From: Candidatus Omnitrophota bacterium
GTDB lineage: Bacteria > Omnitrophota > Gorgyraeia > Gygaellales > Profunditerraquicolaceae
Direction: 5' to 3'
Assembly (NCBI GenBank): GCA_026387315.1
Contig: JAPLLY010000017.1
Location: forward strand, 111,820 to 175,819
DNA length: 64,000 nt
Shown here: piece by piece, positions 19,235 through 27,316 of the stretch
Layout: each line of letters starts with the position of its first letter
Position numbering within the stretch: position 1 is the stretch's first letter
Notes under the pieces: generated by a model
Told to the model about the DNA's origin: nothing
Databases searched by the model: none
The model's input: only the letters and a program-made list of their open reading frames with translations
Position numbers and translations under genes: made by a program

Positions 19235-19352
19235 AATCAAACCTGATTTAATTCAGAATTAAGTATTTTGTGGGAGGCTATAATGAAGCAGAGGTTTGGA
19301 AAGGAAAATTAAAATAAATTAGGTTTAATTTTTTTAAAATGAGGAGATAAAA

Positions 19353-19817
19353 ATGATGCCAATTTCTTCCGGTAATGAAAAAAGCGTTATTCGCGAACCG
19401 CTCTTGGCGGGTATCTTAAGTTTCTTATTTATGGGTTTGGGCCAAGCTTATAATGGCCAGAGGCGTAAAGGTTATATGTTCTTTGCTAGTTATATTGGTT
19501 TAGCTATTTTATATTTTATTTTGCTAAGAGTATTTAATGAACCGTTTCCAAAAGGCGGTAAAGAAATACAGCATACCTCTCCTTCATATATTGTTACCGC
19601 TATATTTAGTTTTGTCATTTGTATATCTAATATATATGATGCCTATCGATCAGCAAAAAGGATAAATGAGAGTAATGAAATTGTGGTATTGACTCCCGGT
19701 AAATCATCATTTGTCTTTTTGAGAACAATTTTCTTGTGGTTTATTTCTATTATCGTCTTATTTATTGGATTGATGTTTCTCTTTGCATTTTTCGCGTTTT
19801 TCCTATCAAAACATTAA
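19353..19817 (+). CDS. Small integral membrane protein (TM2/DUF5683-like)
   Basis: EPLLAGILSFLFMGLGQAYNGQRRKGYMFF plus further TM segments. Confidence 0.6.
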   Translation: MMPISSGNEKSVIREPLLAGILSFLFMGLGQAYNGQRRKGYMFFASYIGLAILYFILLRVFNEPFPKGGKEIQHTSPSYIVTAIFSFVICISNIYDAYRSAKRINESNEIVVLTPGKSSFVFLRTIFLWFISIIVLFIGLMFLFAFFAFFLSKH

Positions 19818-19870
19818 CTGTTATAGGCGGATCCGTTCAAGGGGTTTGGACGCCTAAGAAAATTAAAATT

Positions 19871-20584
19871 ATGCCTAGATTAGGAGTAAATATTGATCAT
19901 GTAGCAACTTTACGCCAGGCGCGCGGCGGGAATTTGCCTGATCCTGTTTACGCGGCGTTTTTGGCTGAACAAGCCGGTGCCCAGAGCATCGTGGCGCATT
20001 TAAGGGAAGATCGCCGGCACATCCAGGATCAAGATATTAAGCTTCTGCGAAAAAAGATTAAAACTAAATTTAACCTTGAGATGTCCATCGCGCCAGAAAT
20101 TTCAAAAATTGCATGTTCGATCAAGCCTTACCAGGCAACCCTGGTGCCGGAAAAAAGGAAGGAATTAACTACTGAAGGCGGATTAAACGTAGCCGCTAAC
20201 TTTAAGATTGTTGAGGCGGCTATAAAAAAATTGAAAGCAGCTGGTATTCGGGTAAGTTTATTTATTGATCCGGATAAAGATCAAGTTAATGCCGCCCAAA
20301 AAGCCGGCGCTAAAATTATTGAGTTTCACACTGGCCGCTACGCGTTGGCAAAAAATCCCAGGCAAAAAGAAAAATTTTTTAACCAGCTAAAACACGCTGT
20401 AGATTATGCTCGAGCCCAAGGGCTCGCCGTTAATGCCGGGCATGGACTTGATTATGCCAATGTCAGGCGCATTGCCCAAATCCAGGGGATAGAAGAACTT
20501 AATATTGGTTATTCCATTATTTGCAAAGCTTTATACGTGGGGCTTTTCGCGGCAGTTAAAGAAATGCGAAACTTAATCAGCTAA
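19871..20584 (+). CDS. pdxJ: Pyridoxine 5'-phosphate synthase
   Basis: MPRLGVNIDHVATLRQARGGNLPDPV; AHLREDRRHIQDQD; start re-set to 19871. Confidence 0.95.
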   Translation: MPRLGVNIDHVATLRQARGGNLPDPVYAAFLAEQAGAQSIVAHLREDRRHIQDQDIKLLRKKIKTKFNLEMSIAPEISKIACSIKPYQATLVPEKRKELTTEGGLNVAANFKIVEAAIKKLKAAGIRVSLFIDPDKDQVNAAQKAGAKIIEFHTGRYALAKNPRQKEKFFNQLKHAVDYARAQGLAVNAGHGLDYANVRRIAQIQGIEELNIGYSIICKALYVGLFAAVKEMRNLIS

Positions 20585-20940
20585 TGTTAATCGGGACAGG
20601 GGTAGATATTACTGAAGTACGGCGTATCCGTCAAGCAGTTGAAAAATGGGGCCAGGATTTTTTAAAACGCGTTTTTACGCCAGAGGAAATAAAAAATGCT
20701 AAAACTAAAACTTTTCTTTATCAGCATTTGGCCGGAAGATTCGCCGCTAAAGAGGCAATTTTTAAAGCCGCAGGAGATAATCAGCTTTCCTGGCAGGATA
20801 TTCAAATACATAATGACCCGGAGGGCAAGCCGGTTTGCCTGTTCTTAAACGGCAGGGGTAAAAATATTAACGTACATATTTCTATTTCGCATGTTAAAAC
20901 TTATGCGGTTGCCAACGCGATTGTTACGCAGAAAAGCTGA
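20584..20940 (+). CDS. acpS: Holo-[acyl-carrier-protein] synthase
   Basis: IGTGVDITEVRRI, AGRFAAKEAIFKA, HISISHVKTYAVA. Confidence 0.94.
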   Translation: MLIGTGVDITEVRRIRQAVEKWGQDFLKRVFTPEEIKNAKTKTFLYQHLAGRFAAKEAIFKAAGDNQLSWQDIQIHNDPEGKPVCLFLNGRGKNINVHISISHVKTYAVANAIVTQKS

Positions 20941-21757
20941 TTCCCATAAGGGAGATTATGGAAGGATACTGATTTTAGCCGGTTCAAGCAGATTTTCCGG
21001 AGCGGCTTTGCTTTGCGCTGAAGCAACTTTGCGCGCTGGAGCAGGAGCCGTCACCGTAGGCATACCGTCTAGTATCAATCTGGCCTTAATTAAAAACAAG
21101 ACCAAAGAAGTGATGATTTTGCCGTTACCAGAGACCAGAGCGGCAACATTAAGTTTAGCGGCATTTTCTAAAATCAAACTTTTTCTTAAAAATACTGACG
21201 TCTTAATCATTGGACCGGGCTTAGGTAATCATAAATCAACTTACGCGTTGGTAAGAAAAATAATTAAGCAATTTAGTTTACCCATGGTGGTTGATGCTGA
21301 CGCGCTTGGCGCCCTCAATCATCATTTGAGGGTACTTAAACAGCATCAAGGAAAAGTTATCTTAACTCCTCACGCTAAAGAGATGGCCGGCCTTTTTGGA
21401 ATAGATATTGGTTTTATAAAGAAAAATAGGAAATTGGTTGCGAAAAAGTATGCCAAACACTATAATACTATAATTATCCTTAAAGGGCATAAAAGCATTG
21501 TAACTGATGGCAAAAGAAAGTTTTATATAAATAAAACCGGTAATCCCGGAATGGCAACTGCCGGAAGCGGAGATGCGCTTAGTGGTATTGTGGGCGCGTT
21601 TTTAGCCCAGGGATTAGATGCTTTTAGCGCGGCAAAATATGCCACGCATATTCACGGCTTAGCCGGGGATATCGCGGCAGTCGATAAAACGCAAATGGGA
21701 TTAATCGCATCGGATATTATTAACCGGATTCCGGATGCGCTTAAGAAATGCGGTTAG
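20891..21757 (+). CDS. nnrD: ADP-dependent NAD(P)H-hydrate dehydratase
   Basis: HKGDYGRILILAGSSRFSGAALLCAEATLRAGAG; IGPGLG; LTPHAKEMA; GNPGMATAGSGDALSGI. Confidence 0.92.
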   Translation: MLKLMRLPTRLLRRKADSHKGDYGRILILAGSSRFSGAALLCAEATLRAGAGAVTVGIPSSINLALIKNKTKEVMILPLPETRAATLSLAAFSKIKLFLKNTDVLIIGPGLGNHKSTYALVRKIIKQFSLPMVVDADALGALNHHLRVLKQHQGKVILTPHAKEMAGLFGIDIGFIKKNRKLVAKKYAKHYNTIIILKGHKSIVTDGKRKFYINKTGNPGMATAGSGDALSGIVGAFLAQGLDAFSAAKYATHIHGLAGDIAAVDKTQMGLIASDIINRIPDALKKCG

Positions 21758-21758
21758 C

Positions 21759-21831
21759 GCCGACGTAGCTCAGTTGGTAGAGCGGCAGTTTTGTAAACTG
21801 CGGGTCGGGGGTTCAAATCCTCTCGTCGGCT
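21759..21831 (+). tRNA. tRNA-Thr(UGU)
   Basis: GCCGACG/CGTCGGC acceptor, anticodon loop TTTGTAA, T-arm CGGGGGTTCAAATCCTCTC. Confidence 0.92.
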
Positions 21832-21945
21832 TAAATTGAGATACCCGACCCGAAAGGGGCGTGGGGGAAAACTTCCCCCACGTATTCGGGGTAACAGCGA
21901 CGAACGTAAGTGAGGAGCGCCATAGGGGCAGAGCCCCTTTGGTAC

Positions 21946-21976
21946 CGGGTCGGGGGTTCAAATCCTCTCGTCGGCT
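21946..21976 (+). repeat. Perfect 31-bp direct duplication of the tRNA-Thr 3' end
   Basis: CGGGTCGGGGGTTCAAATCCTCTCGTCGGCT identical to 21801-21831. Confidence 0.95.
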
Positions 21977-21986
21977 AAATAAAATT

Positions 21987-22676
21987 ATGATGCAAAAAAC
22001 AGATAAAATAAATATCGATAAGATTCGAGACCTTTATTGGAATAGGCAGTATAATATAAACCAAGTTGCTAAAAGATTAGGCGTTTCTTTTTGGTCGCTA
22101 TACGGTTTTATGGATAAGAATAATATTCAAAGGAGGCTTCCCGCGGAAGCTAATTACGTAGTTAGCAGGGATAAACCACAATTTAAAATTAAAGAAAATC
22201 TTAACTTCACAGAAGAGAAACTAAAGATTGCTGGAATTATGCTTTATTGGGCAGAAGGTACTTTAAAAGGCCAAACAGTTGATTTTGTGAACAGTAATCC
22301 TGATATGATACGGATATTTTTAAAGTTTTTAAGACAGGTTTGCGGTGTTGATAATAGGCGATTACGTCTTTATCTTTATACGTATCCTTATCTTGATTTA
22401 GAAAACACAAAGAATTACTGGAAAAATGTTGCAGGCATACCTTTAAATCAATTTACTAAGCCGTACGTGAGAAAAGGTAACCTTAATTTAAGCAATAGAA
22501 AGTTACCTTATGGATTAGTGCATATCAGGTATAATGATAAGAAACTGTTAATAGTTATAAAAAGTTGGATTGAAAATTACAAAAATAGTATTTTAATATG
22601 GGCAGGTACCCAAGTGGCCAAAGGGGACAGACTGTGTAAACGCAGCGTCTTGTCGAAAGGCAGGATGGAAAAGTAG
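21987..22676 (+). CDS. LAGLIDADG-like (homing-endonuclease-fold) protein with N-terminal HTH
   Basis: VAKRLGVSFWSLYGFMDKNNI HTH; KIAGIMLYWAEGTLKGQTVDFVNSNPDMIRIFLKFL; C-terminal 25 codons overlap tRNA-Tyr exon 1 and the intron. Confidence 0.6.
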   Translation: MMQKTDKINIDKIRDLYWNRQYNINQVAKRLGVSFWSLYGFMDKNNIQRRLPAEANYVVSRDKPQFKIKENLNFTEEKLKIAGIMLYWAEGTLKGQTVDFVNSNPDMIRIFLKFLRQVCGVDNRRLRLYLYTYPYLDLENTKNYWKNVAGIPLNQFTKPYVRKGNLNLSNRKLPYGLVHIRYNDKKLLIVIKSWIENYKNSILIWAGTQVAKGDRLCKRSVLSKGRMEK

Positions 22677-22933
22677 GTGAATTCAGGGGAGCCCCAAGAT
22701 GCACTTGGGGGAATCCTGAGCCAAGCCCGCTGTAATGCATCTTAGCGGGAAGGTGCAGAGACTAAGCGCCTACCACCTAAAGTTTAAAACTAAGGTGATG
22801 AGATAGTCCAAGCCTCAAGGTAACTTGAGGGCAGTCGCCACAAAACATCGGCGGCTGTCTGCCAAAACAAGAATGGCGGACACTTGAAATCTGTTGCACC
22901 CGTGCTTCAAAGGTTCGAATCCTTTCCTGCCCA
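22600..22933 (+). tRNA. tRNA-Tyr(GUA) interrupted by a group I intron; exons 22600-22635 and 22887-22933
   Basis: Exons join to GGGCAGGTACCCAAGTGGCCAAAGGGGACAGACTGT^AAATCTGTTGCACCCGTGCTTCAAAGGTTCGAATCCTTTCCTGCCCA: class II tRNA, GTA anticodon, GGGCAGG/CCTGCCC acceptor. Confidence 0.92.
22636..22886 (+). ncRNA. Group I self-splicing intron (~251 nt)
   Basis: 5' exon ends in T, intron ends in G; P1 CTGT/GCAG with extension; core-like segments aatcctgagccaa (Q), gtgcagagacta (R), gagatagtcc (S). Confidence 0.88.
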
Positions 22934-23022
22934 TTAAATCAGAGTTAAGAATTAAGAACTAAGAGCTAGGAGAAAATGGCATAAAATTTTTCTTAAATCT
23001 TAGTTCTTAGTTCTGTATTGCT

Positions 23023-23127
23023 GCGGGAGTAGTTTCCCGCCGAAATGATTCAAAATAGGGCGGGATCCCGTTTCCAAAGGTTTATTTAGAGAAACGGGAC
23101 AGTGGTAGAACAATAGCCTTCTCCCGC
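23023..23127 (+). pseudogene. tRNA-Gly pseudogene: D-loop interrupted by double-hairpin element, anticodon-to-T-arm deleted
   Basis: GCGGGAGTAGTT [65-bp insert] CAGTGGTAGAACAATAGCCTTC then TCCCGC, all matching the intact tRNA-Gly at 23145. Confidence 0.85.
23035..23099 (+). mobile_element. 65-bp double-hairpin element, copy A (inserted at GTT^CA)
   Basis: TCCCGCC-loop-GGCGGGA TCCCGTTTC-loop-GAAACGGGA. Confidence 0.8.
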
Positions 23128-23144
23128 CGCTGTTAAAGATTAAT

Positions 23145-23215
23145 GCGGGAGTAGTTCAGTGGTAGAACAATAGCCTTCCAAGCTATGAATAGGGGTTCGA
23201 TTCCCCTCTCCCGCT
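23145..23215 (+). tRNA. tRNA-Gly(UCC)
   Basis: GCGGGAG/CTCCCGC acceptor, anticodon loop CTTCCAA, T-arm GGGGTTCGATTCCCC. Confidence 0.93.
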
Positions 23216-23267
23216 TGACTGAAAGGTCCTTTTAGCCTTTGGCCTCAGGATTAAAATTTTTTTACCA

Positions 23268-24716
23268 ATGGATACCGACATGAAAGATATATTTCCCAAG
23301 TTAATAGAAAATGCCGCGGTATTGATGCTTTATTTAGACCATAATGGAAAGGTCGCTCTTTGTAATAAAAAAACTGAAAGCCTGGTTGGGCTTAAACAAG
23401 CGGATATCATAGGAAAAGACTGGCTTAAGGTATTGTTCAGGGATACGAATAATACTATGAAAAGAAACATGTTTAAGGCAGTGCTGGATGATGCTTTGAC
23501 CTATAAAAGAGCCAAGGACTTTGAGTGCCATCTCTTGAGTAATCATGGTAACTTGCGCCTGGTCTCCTGGAATATCACTCCCATTCTTGACAAAAATAAT
23601 CAGATTCAGGGAAGTGTACTGTTTGGCCATGATATTACCGAGATCCAGGAGGGTGGAAATTCGATCAAGAATATCGACGACTCCTTAAAGAATATCATCT
23701 CCAGCATTAATGAGTACGCTTTGTACGTAATTAATCTGGATGGCTTTATTACTTATTTTGGGATGGGTTGCGAAACGATGTTCGGCTACAATAAACCGGA
23801 GATCATCTTTAAACACGTAAGCATCCTGCATAATATTAATAAATCCGTCTCTGAACTCAGCCTGATTCTGGAGCGTGTGCGCCTATTTGGTAAGTATGAA
23901 TCAGAAATAGAGCTGTTTACTAAAGCTGGCATGGCTATTCCGGTTAGGTTAACGGTCAATCAATTTCTGGATGCCAATGGCAAACTAACCGGTTATATAT
24001 TTATTGCCAAAGATATAACCCAGACAAAAAAGTTGGAATACCAGGTCTTTCAGGCTGAAAAATTAGCCGCTCTGGGGCAGCTCTCTGCCGGTATGACCCA
24101 TGAAATTAATAACCCTCTTTTTGTTATTTCCGGAAGATTAGAAATGCTTAAACAGGAAGAGCTTGCTCCCAAGTTTAGAGAGACGATTAATTTAATTGAC
24201 TCTCAGGTTGATCGTATACGTAAACTGGTTGATCGGATTCTAAAGTTTGCCCGTAAATCAGCCCTGGCTCTGGAGGCGGTTAACATTAATGAAATTATCG
24301 AACTAGTTTTACCTCTGGTTCATTATAATGAATTATCGTCTGTTAAAGTGAAAATCGAAAAATCTTTTGAAAAAAATATGCCAAAAATCATGGTAGACTC
24401 GGATCAACTACAAGAAGTTTTTCTGAATATGATTCTTAATGCTTATCAGGCCATGCCTGACGGTGGAATAATTAAAATTACTACGGTCAATTTCCAGAAT
24501 CTTTATGCCAAGATACAAATAACGGACACCGGGGTCGGTATTTCAGCGGCTAACTTTAAAAATATTTTTATGCCTTTTTTTTCAACTAAAGGCCAAGGTA
24601 TCGGATTAGGATTATCAATTTGTCATAACATTATTAAGAACCATAACGGCACTATTGAATTGGAAAGCCGGATAAACCAAGGAACAACTTTTACCGTTAA
24701 ATTACCTTTTATTTAA
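23268..24716 (+). CDS. PAS-domain sensor histidine kinase
   Basis: PAS domains; AALGQLSAGMTHEINNPLFVISGRLEML H-box; ITDTGVGIS and GIGLGLSICHNIIKNHNG. Confidence 0.93.
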   Translation: MDTDMKDIFPKLIENAAVLMLYLDHNGKVALCNKKTESLVGLKQADIIGKDWLKVLFRDTNNTMKRNMFKAVLDDALTYKRAKDFECHLLSNHGNLRLVSWNITPILDKNNQIQGSVLFGHDITEIQEGGNSIKNIDDSLKNIISSINEYALYVINLDGFITYFGMGCETMFGYNKPEIIFKHVSILHNINKSVSELSLILERVRLFGKYESEIELFTKAGMAIPVRLTVNQFLDANGKLTGYIFIAKDITQTKKLEYQVFQAEKLAALGQLSAGMTHEINNPLFVISGRLEMLKQEELAPKFRETINLIDSQVDRIRKLVDRILKFARKSALALEAVNINEIIELVLPLVHYNELSSVKVKIEKSFEKNMPKIMVDSDQLQEVFLNMILNAYQAMPDGGIIKITTVNFQNLYAKIQITDTGVGISAANFKNIFMPFFSTKGQGIGLGLSICHNIIKNHNGTIELESRINQGTTFTVKLPFI

Positions 24717-24717
24717 G

Positions 24718-24764
24718 ACACCCCGCGCTAATTGGTATTGCGCGGGTGTTATCTAGGTAGACAA
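24718..24764. repeat. Double-hairpin intergenic repeat, family H copy 2
   Basis: ACACCCCGCGCTAATTGGTATTGCGCGGGTGTTATCTAGGTAGACAA, near-identical to 6605-6651. Confidence 0.9.
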
Positions 24765-24774
24765 GGAGGTAGCT

Positions 24775-25173
24775 GTGCTTTATAAAATTTTGGTGGTTGA
24801 TGATGAAGCGCCAGTGAGGGACTTGCTGGGAGATTTATTTAAAAAAGAGGATTGTCTGCCGATTACTTGTGGAAGCGGCGAAGAGGCATTAGCCATACTT
24901 AAAAAAGAAACTTTCGATGTTGTATTATTGGACATCAAGCTTCCCGGAATGAGCGGCTTAGAGGTACTTAAAGAAATAAGAGCCAGATTTGTGAATTTGC
25001 CGGTAGTGATGATCACGGGTTTTGGATTTGATGAAGAATTAATTGGTAAAAGCAAACAGTTTGGCTGCTGCGGCTATATCGGTAAAAACATGCCAGCGGC
25101 CCAAATTATCGTTACCTTTATGCAATTTGTAAAAGAGGCTAAAGAAAGAGGCAATTCACTGAGCCTCCAATAA
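24775..25173 (+). CDS. Response regulator receiver protein (GTG start)
   Basis: ILVVDDEAPVRDLL, DVVLLDIKLPGMSGLEVL, VMITGFG. Confidence 0.93.
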   Translation: MLYKILVVDDEAPVRDLLGDLFKKEDCLPITCGSGEEALAILKKETFDVVLLDIKLPGMSGLEVLKEIRARFVNLPVVMITGFGFDEELIGKSKQFGCCGYIGKNMPAAQIIVTFMQFVKEAKERGNSLSLQ

Positions 25174-25440
25174 ATAATGAGCACATTGGCTGAGCTGATT
25201 TTGGAGCGAGACAAGGAACGAGGACGCCGGCGTAGTCTTGCGCTACGCCAAGGACGAGAGACGCAGTCGCAGCCCAAAATCAGCCAGCCCATAGCTTTAA
25301 ATGAGGGGGAAGCCCGCCTTTCGGCCGTCTGCGGCGTTGCTCCTCCTCGGCGTAGTACCGCGACTACGCCTTCGTCGTCACGCCTTGCAGACGGCCGAAA
25401 GGCGGGCTTCCAATGTGCCCATTATTTATCGGAGGCTCAG
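25159..25440. repeat. ~280-bp two-armed palindromic structure spanning the stop/SD junction
   Basis: Outer 31-bp inverted repeat (29/31), inner perfect 24-bp stem GAAGCCCGCCTTTCGGCCGTCTGC/GCAGACGGCCGAAAGGCGGGCTTC, and two GGCGTAG-capped hairpins. Confidence 0.9.
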
Positions 25441-25442
25441 TA

Positions 25443-26219
25443 ATGAGTGATGAATTTTTAAAACCGGTTTTTATTGATGCCTTTGATCTTGATGATGCTT
25501 GGTTTCAATGCCTATGCGCGATCTTAGATCAAGGGCATCTTTATACGATTACCCGCGGCAGCTACGAAGGGCAAAAGAGGCTGGAATTTGATTTTATTTC
25601 TATCAGGATCCGTAAACCCGGCCATCAGATTATTCCTATAATTCCGGAAGGCATGAGTATTCCCGCTCCGACAGATATGGATTATATTCGAGGATATCTA
25701 AGCTATCTGCTTACTGGGGCCAAGACTGAAATCGAGGATTATACCTACGGGGAAAGATTAGTTGATCCTAAGGTTAAGATCAAACAAAATTTAAACGGCC
25801 AGGAATTGATTTCGGATATGCCTTTAAATGTTAATCAAATAGAAGAAGTGATTAAAATGTACAAAGAAAAAGGGCCGGGGACTAATCAAGCGGTCATGGA
25901 AATCGGCATGCCTTCAGATATAAAGTTAATTGACCCGCCTTGCCTAAGGTTAATTGATACACGGCTGCGTTATGGTAAATTGCATTTCATACTTTATTTT
26001 CGTTCCTGGGATCTTTGGGGTGGTTTTCCCTCGAATCTGGGCGGCTTGCAACTGGTAAAACAATATATGGCCGAAGAGATCGGGGTTGGCGACGGAGAAA
26101 TTATTTCCGTAAGCAAAGGCCTGCATCTTTATGATTATGCTTGGGACCTGGCAATGTTAAGAACAAATAAAAAGAGGGATTTTAAAGTAAACCCCGTTAG
26201 AAAGGACGGGGCTTTCTAA
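25443..26219 (+). CDS. Thymidylate synthase, archaeal-type
   Basis: DPPCLRLIDTRLRYGKLHFILYFRSWDLWGGFPSNLGGLQLVKQYMAEEIGVGDGEIISVSKGLHLYDYAWDLA (active-site PPC; FRSWDLWGGFPxNL). Confidence 0.85.
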   Translation: MSDEFLKPVFIDAFDLDDAWFQCLCAILDQGHLYTITRGSYEGQKRLEFDFISIRIRKPGHQIIPIIPEGMSIPAPTDMDYIRGYLSYLLTGAKTEIEDYTYGERLVDPKVKIKQNLNGQELISDMPLNVNQIEEVIKMYKEKGPGTNQAVMEIGMPSDIKLIDPPCLRLIDTRLRYGKLHFILYFRSWDLWGGFPSNLGGLQLVKQYMAEEIGVGDGEIISVSKGLHLYDYAWDLAMLRTNKKRDFKVNPVRKDGAF

Positions 26220-26230
26220 CGGGGTAAATC

Positions 26231-27226
26231 ATGCCTAAGCTGCGCATTGCGATATTAGGAGATGGGGGATGGGGAACGACATTAGCGGTATTGCTTTTTA
26301 ATAAGGGCTATTCTATTGCGCTTTGGGGCGCCTTTGCCGACTACACTAAAATAATGGTTAAAACCCGGCATAATCCTAAATTTCTACCGGGAATAAAAAT
26401 TCCGCGTCAGATTGAAATAACCAGCGATATAAAATGCGCGGTGAAAGATAAAGAAATTGTCGTACTGGCGATTCCTTCTCAATATACCAGGTCGGTACTA
26501 AAAAAGATTGTGGGTAGTTTTGCTAAAAAAACTATTTTTTTAAGTGTGACTAAAGGGATTGAGATAGGCTCTTCTAAAAGAATATCCGAAGTAATCCGCG
26601 GGGAGCTCGGGCCGGTTAAGCTAGCCGTCCTATCCGGGCCGACCATCGCAAGCGAAGTAGCTAAAGAAATTCCGACGGCCGCGGTAGTGGCCTCGGCTGA
26701 TAACCAAATACGCAAAACTATCCAAGTAGTATTTAGCACAAAAAGATTTCGTGTGTATACTAATCCGGATGTGATTGGCGTGGAATTAGGGGGCAGCTTA
26801 AAGAACGTAATCGCCATTGCCTGTGGCGTATCTGATGGGTTAGGGTTTGGCACTAACACTAAAGCCGCCATCCTTACCCGGGGACTTGCCGAGATTTCCA
26901 GGTTAGGTACGGCGATGGGCGCAAAATTAGAGACTTTTAGCGGGATAAGCGGATTAGGAGATCTGGTTACAACCTGTATCAGTAAACAGAGCCGTAATCG
27001 CAGTGTGGGAGAGCTGATTGGAAAAGGCAGGAACTTGAAAGAAATTTGCCGGCACATGCAGATGGTTGCTGAGGGGGTACCCACAGCAAAATCCGCCTAT
27101 GCTTTAAGTTTGGAATATAAGATAGATATGCCTATAATCAGAGAGGTGTATTATTTACTTTATAAGAGTAAATCTCCTGCTCAAGCGGTAAAAGATCTAA
27201 TGACGAGAAAAAGTAAAGAAGAATAA
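26231..27226 (+). CDS. gpsA: NAD(P)-dependent glycerol-3-phosphate dehydrogenase
   Basis: ILGDGGWGTTLAVLL; LSGPTIASEVA; ELGGSLKNVIAIACGVSDGLGFGTNTKAA. Confidence 0.95.
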   Translation: MPKLRIAILGDGGWGTTLAVLLFNKGYSIALWGAFADYTKIMVKTRHNPKFLPGIKIPRQIEITSDIKCAVKDKEIVVLAIPSQYTRSVLKKIVGSFAKKTIFLSVTKGIEIGSSKRISEVIRGELGPVKLAVLSGPTIASEVAKEIPTAAVVASADNQIRKTIQVVFSTKRFRVYTNPDVIGVELGGSLKNVIAIACGVSDGLGFGTNTKAAILTRGLAEISRLGTAMGAKLETFSGISGLGDLVTTCISKQSRNRSVGELIGKGRNLKEICRHMQMVAEGVPTAKSAYALSLEYKIDMPIIREVYYLLYKSKSPAQAVKDLMTRKSKEE

Positions 27227-27232
27227 GGAAAA

Positions 27233-27306
27233 CGGGGCGTGGCTCAGCTTGGTAGAGCGCTTGAATGGGGTTCAAGAGGTCACAGGTTCAAGTCCTGTCG
27301 CCCCGA
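27233..27306 (+). tRNA. tRNA-Pro(GGG)
   Basis: CGGGGCG/CGCCCCG acceptor, anticodon loop ATGGGGT, T-arm ACAGGTTCAAGTCCTGT. Confidence 0.93.
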
Positions 27307-27316
27307 TTTAAATAAT

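Noticed and set aside
21770-21961. Minus-strand 63-aa ORF over tRNA-Thr
   Set aside because: Antisense to a clear tRNA and its duplicate; no independent coding signal
23023-23127. Second functional tRNA-Gly
   Set aside because: D-loop is interrupted and the anticodon to T-arm region is missing
25177-25443. 88-aa ORF from the track
   Set aside because: Lies entirely in the two-armed palindrome; composition is explained by the repeated stems, no SD or protein-like features
26479-27084. 201-aa minus-strand ORF opposite gpsA
   Set aside because: Antisense shadow of a strongly supported gene, as are the other minus-strand ORFs opposite core genes
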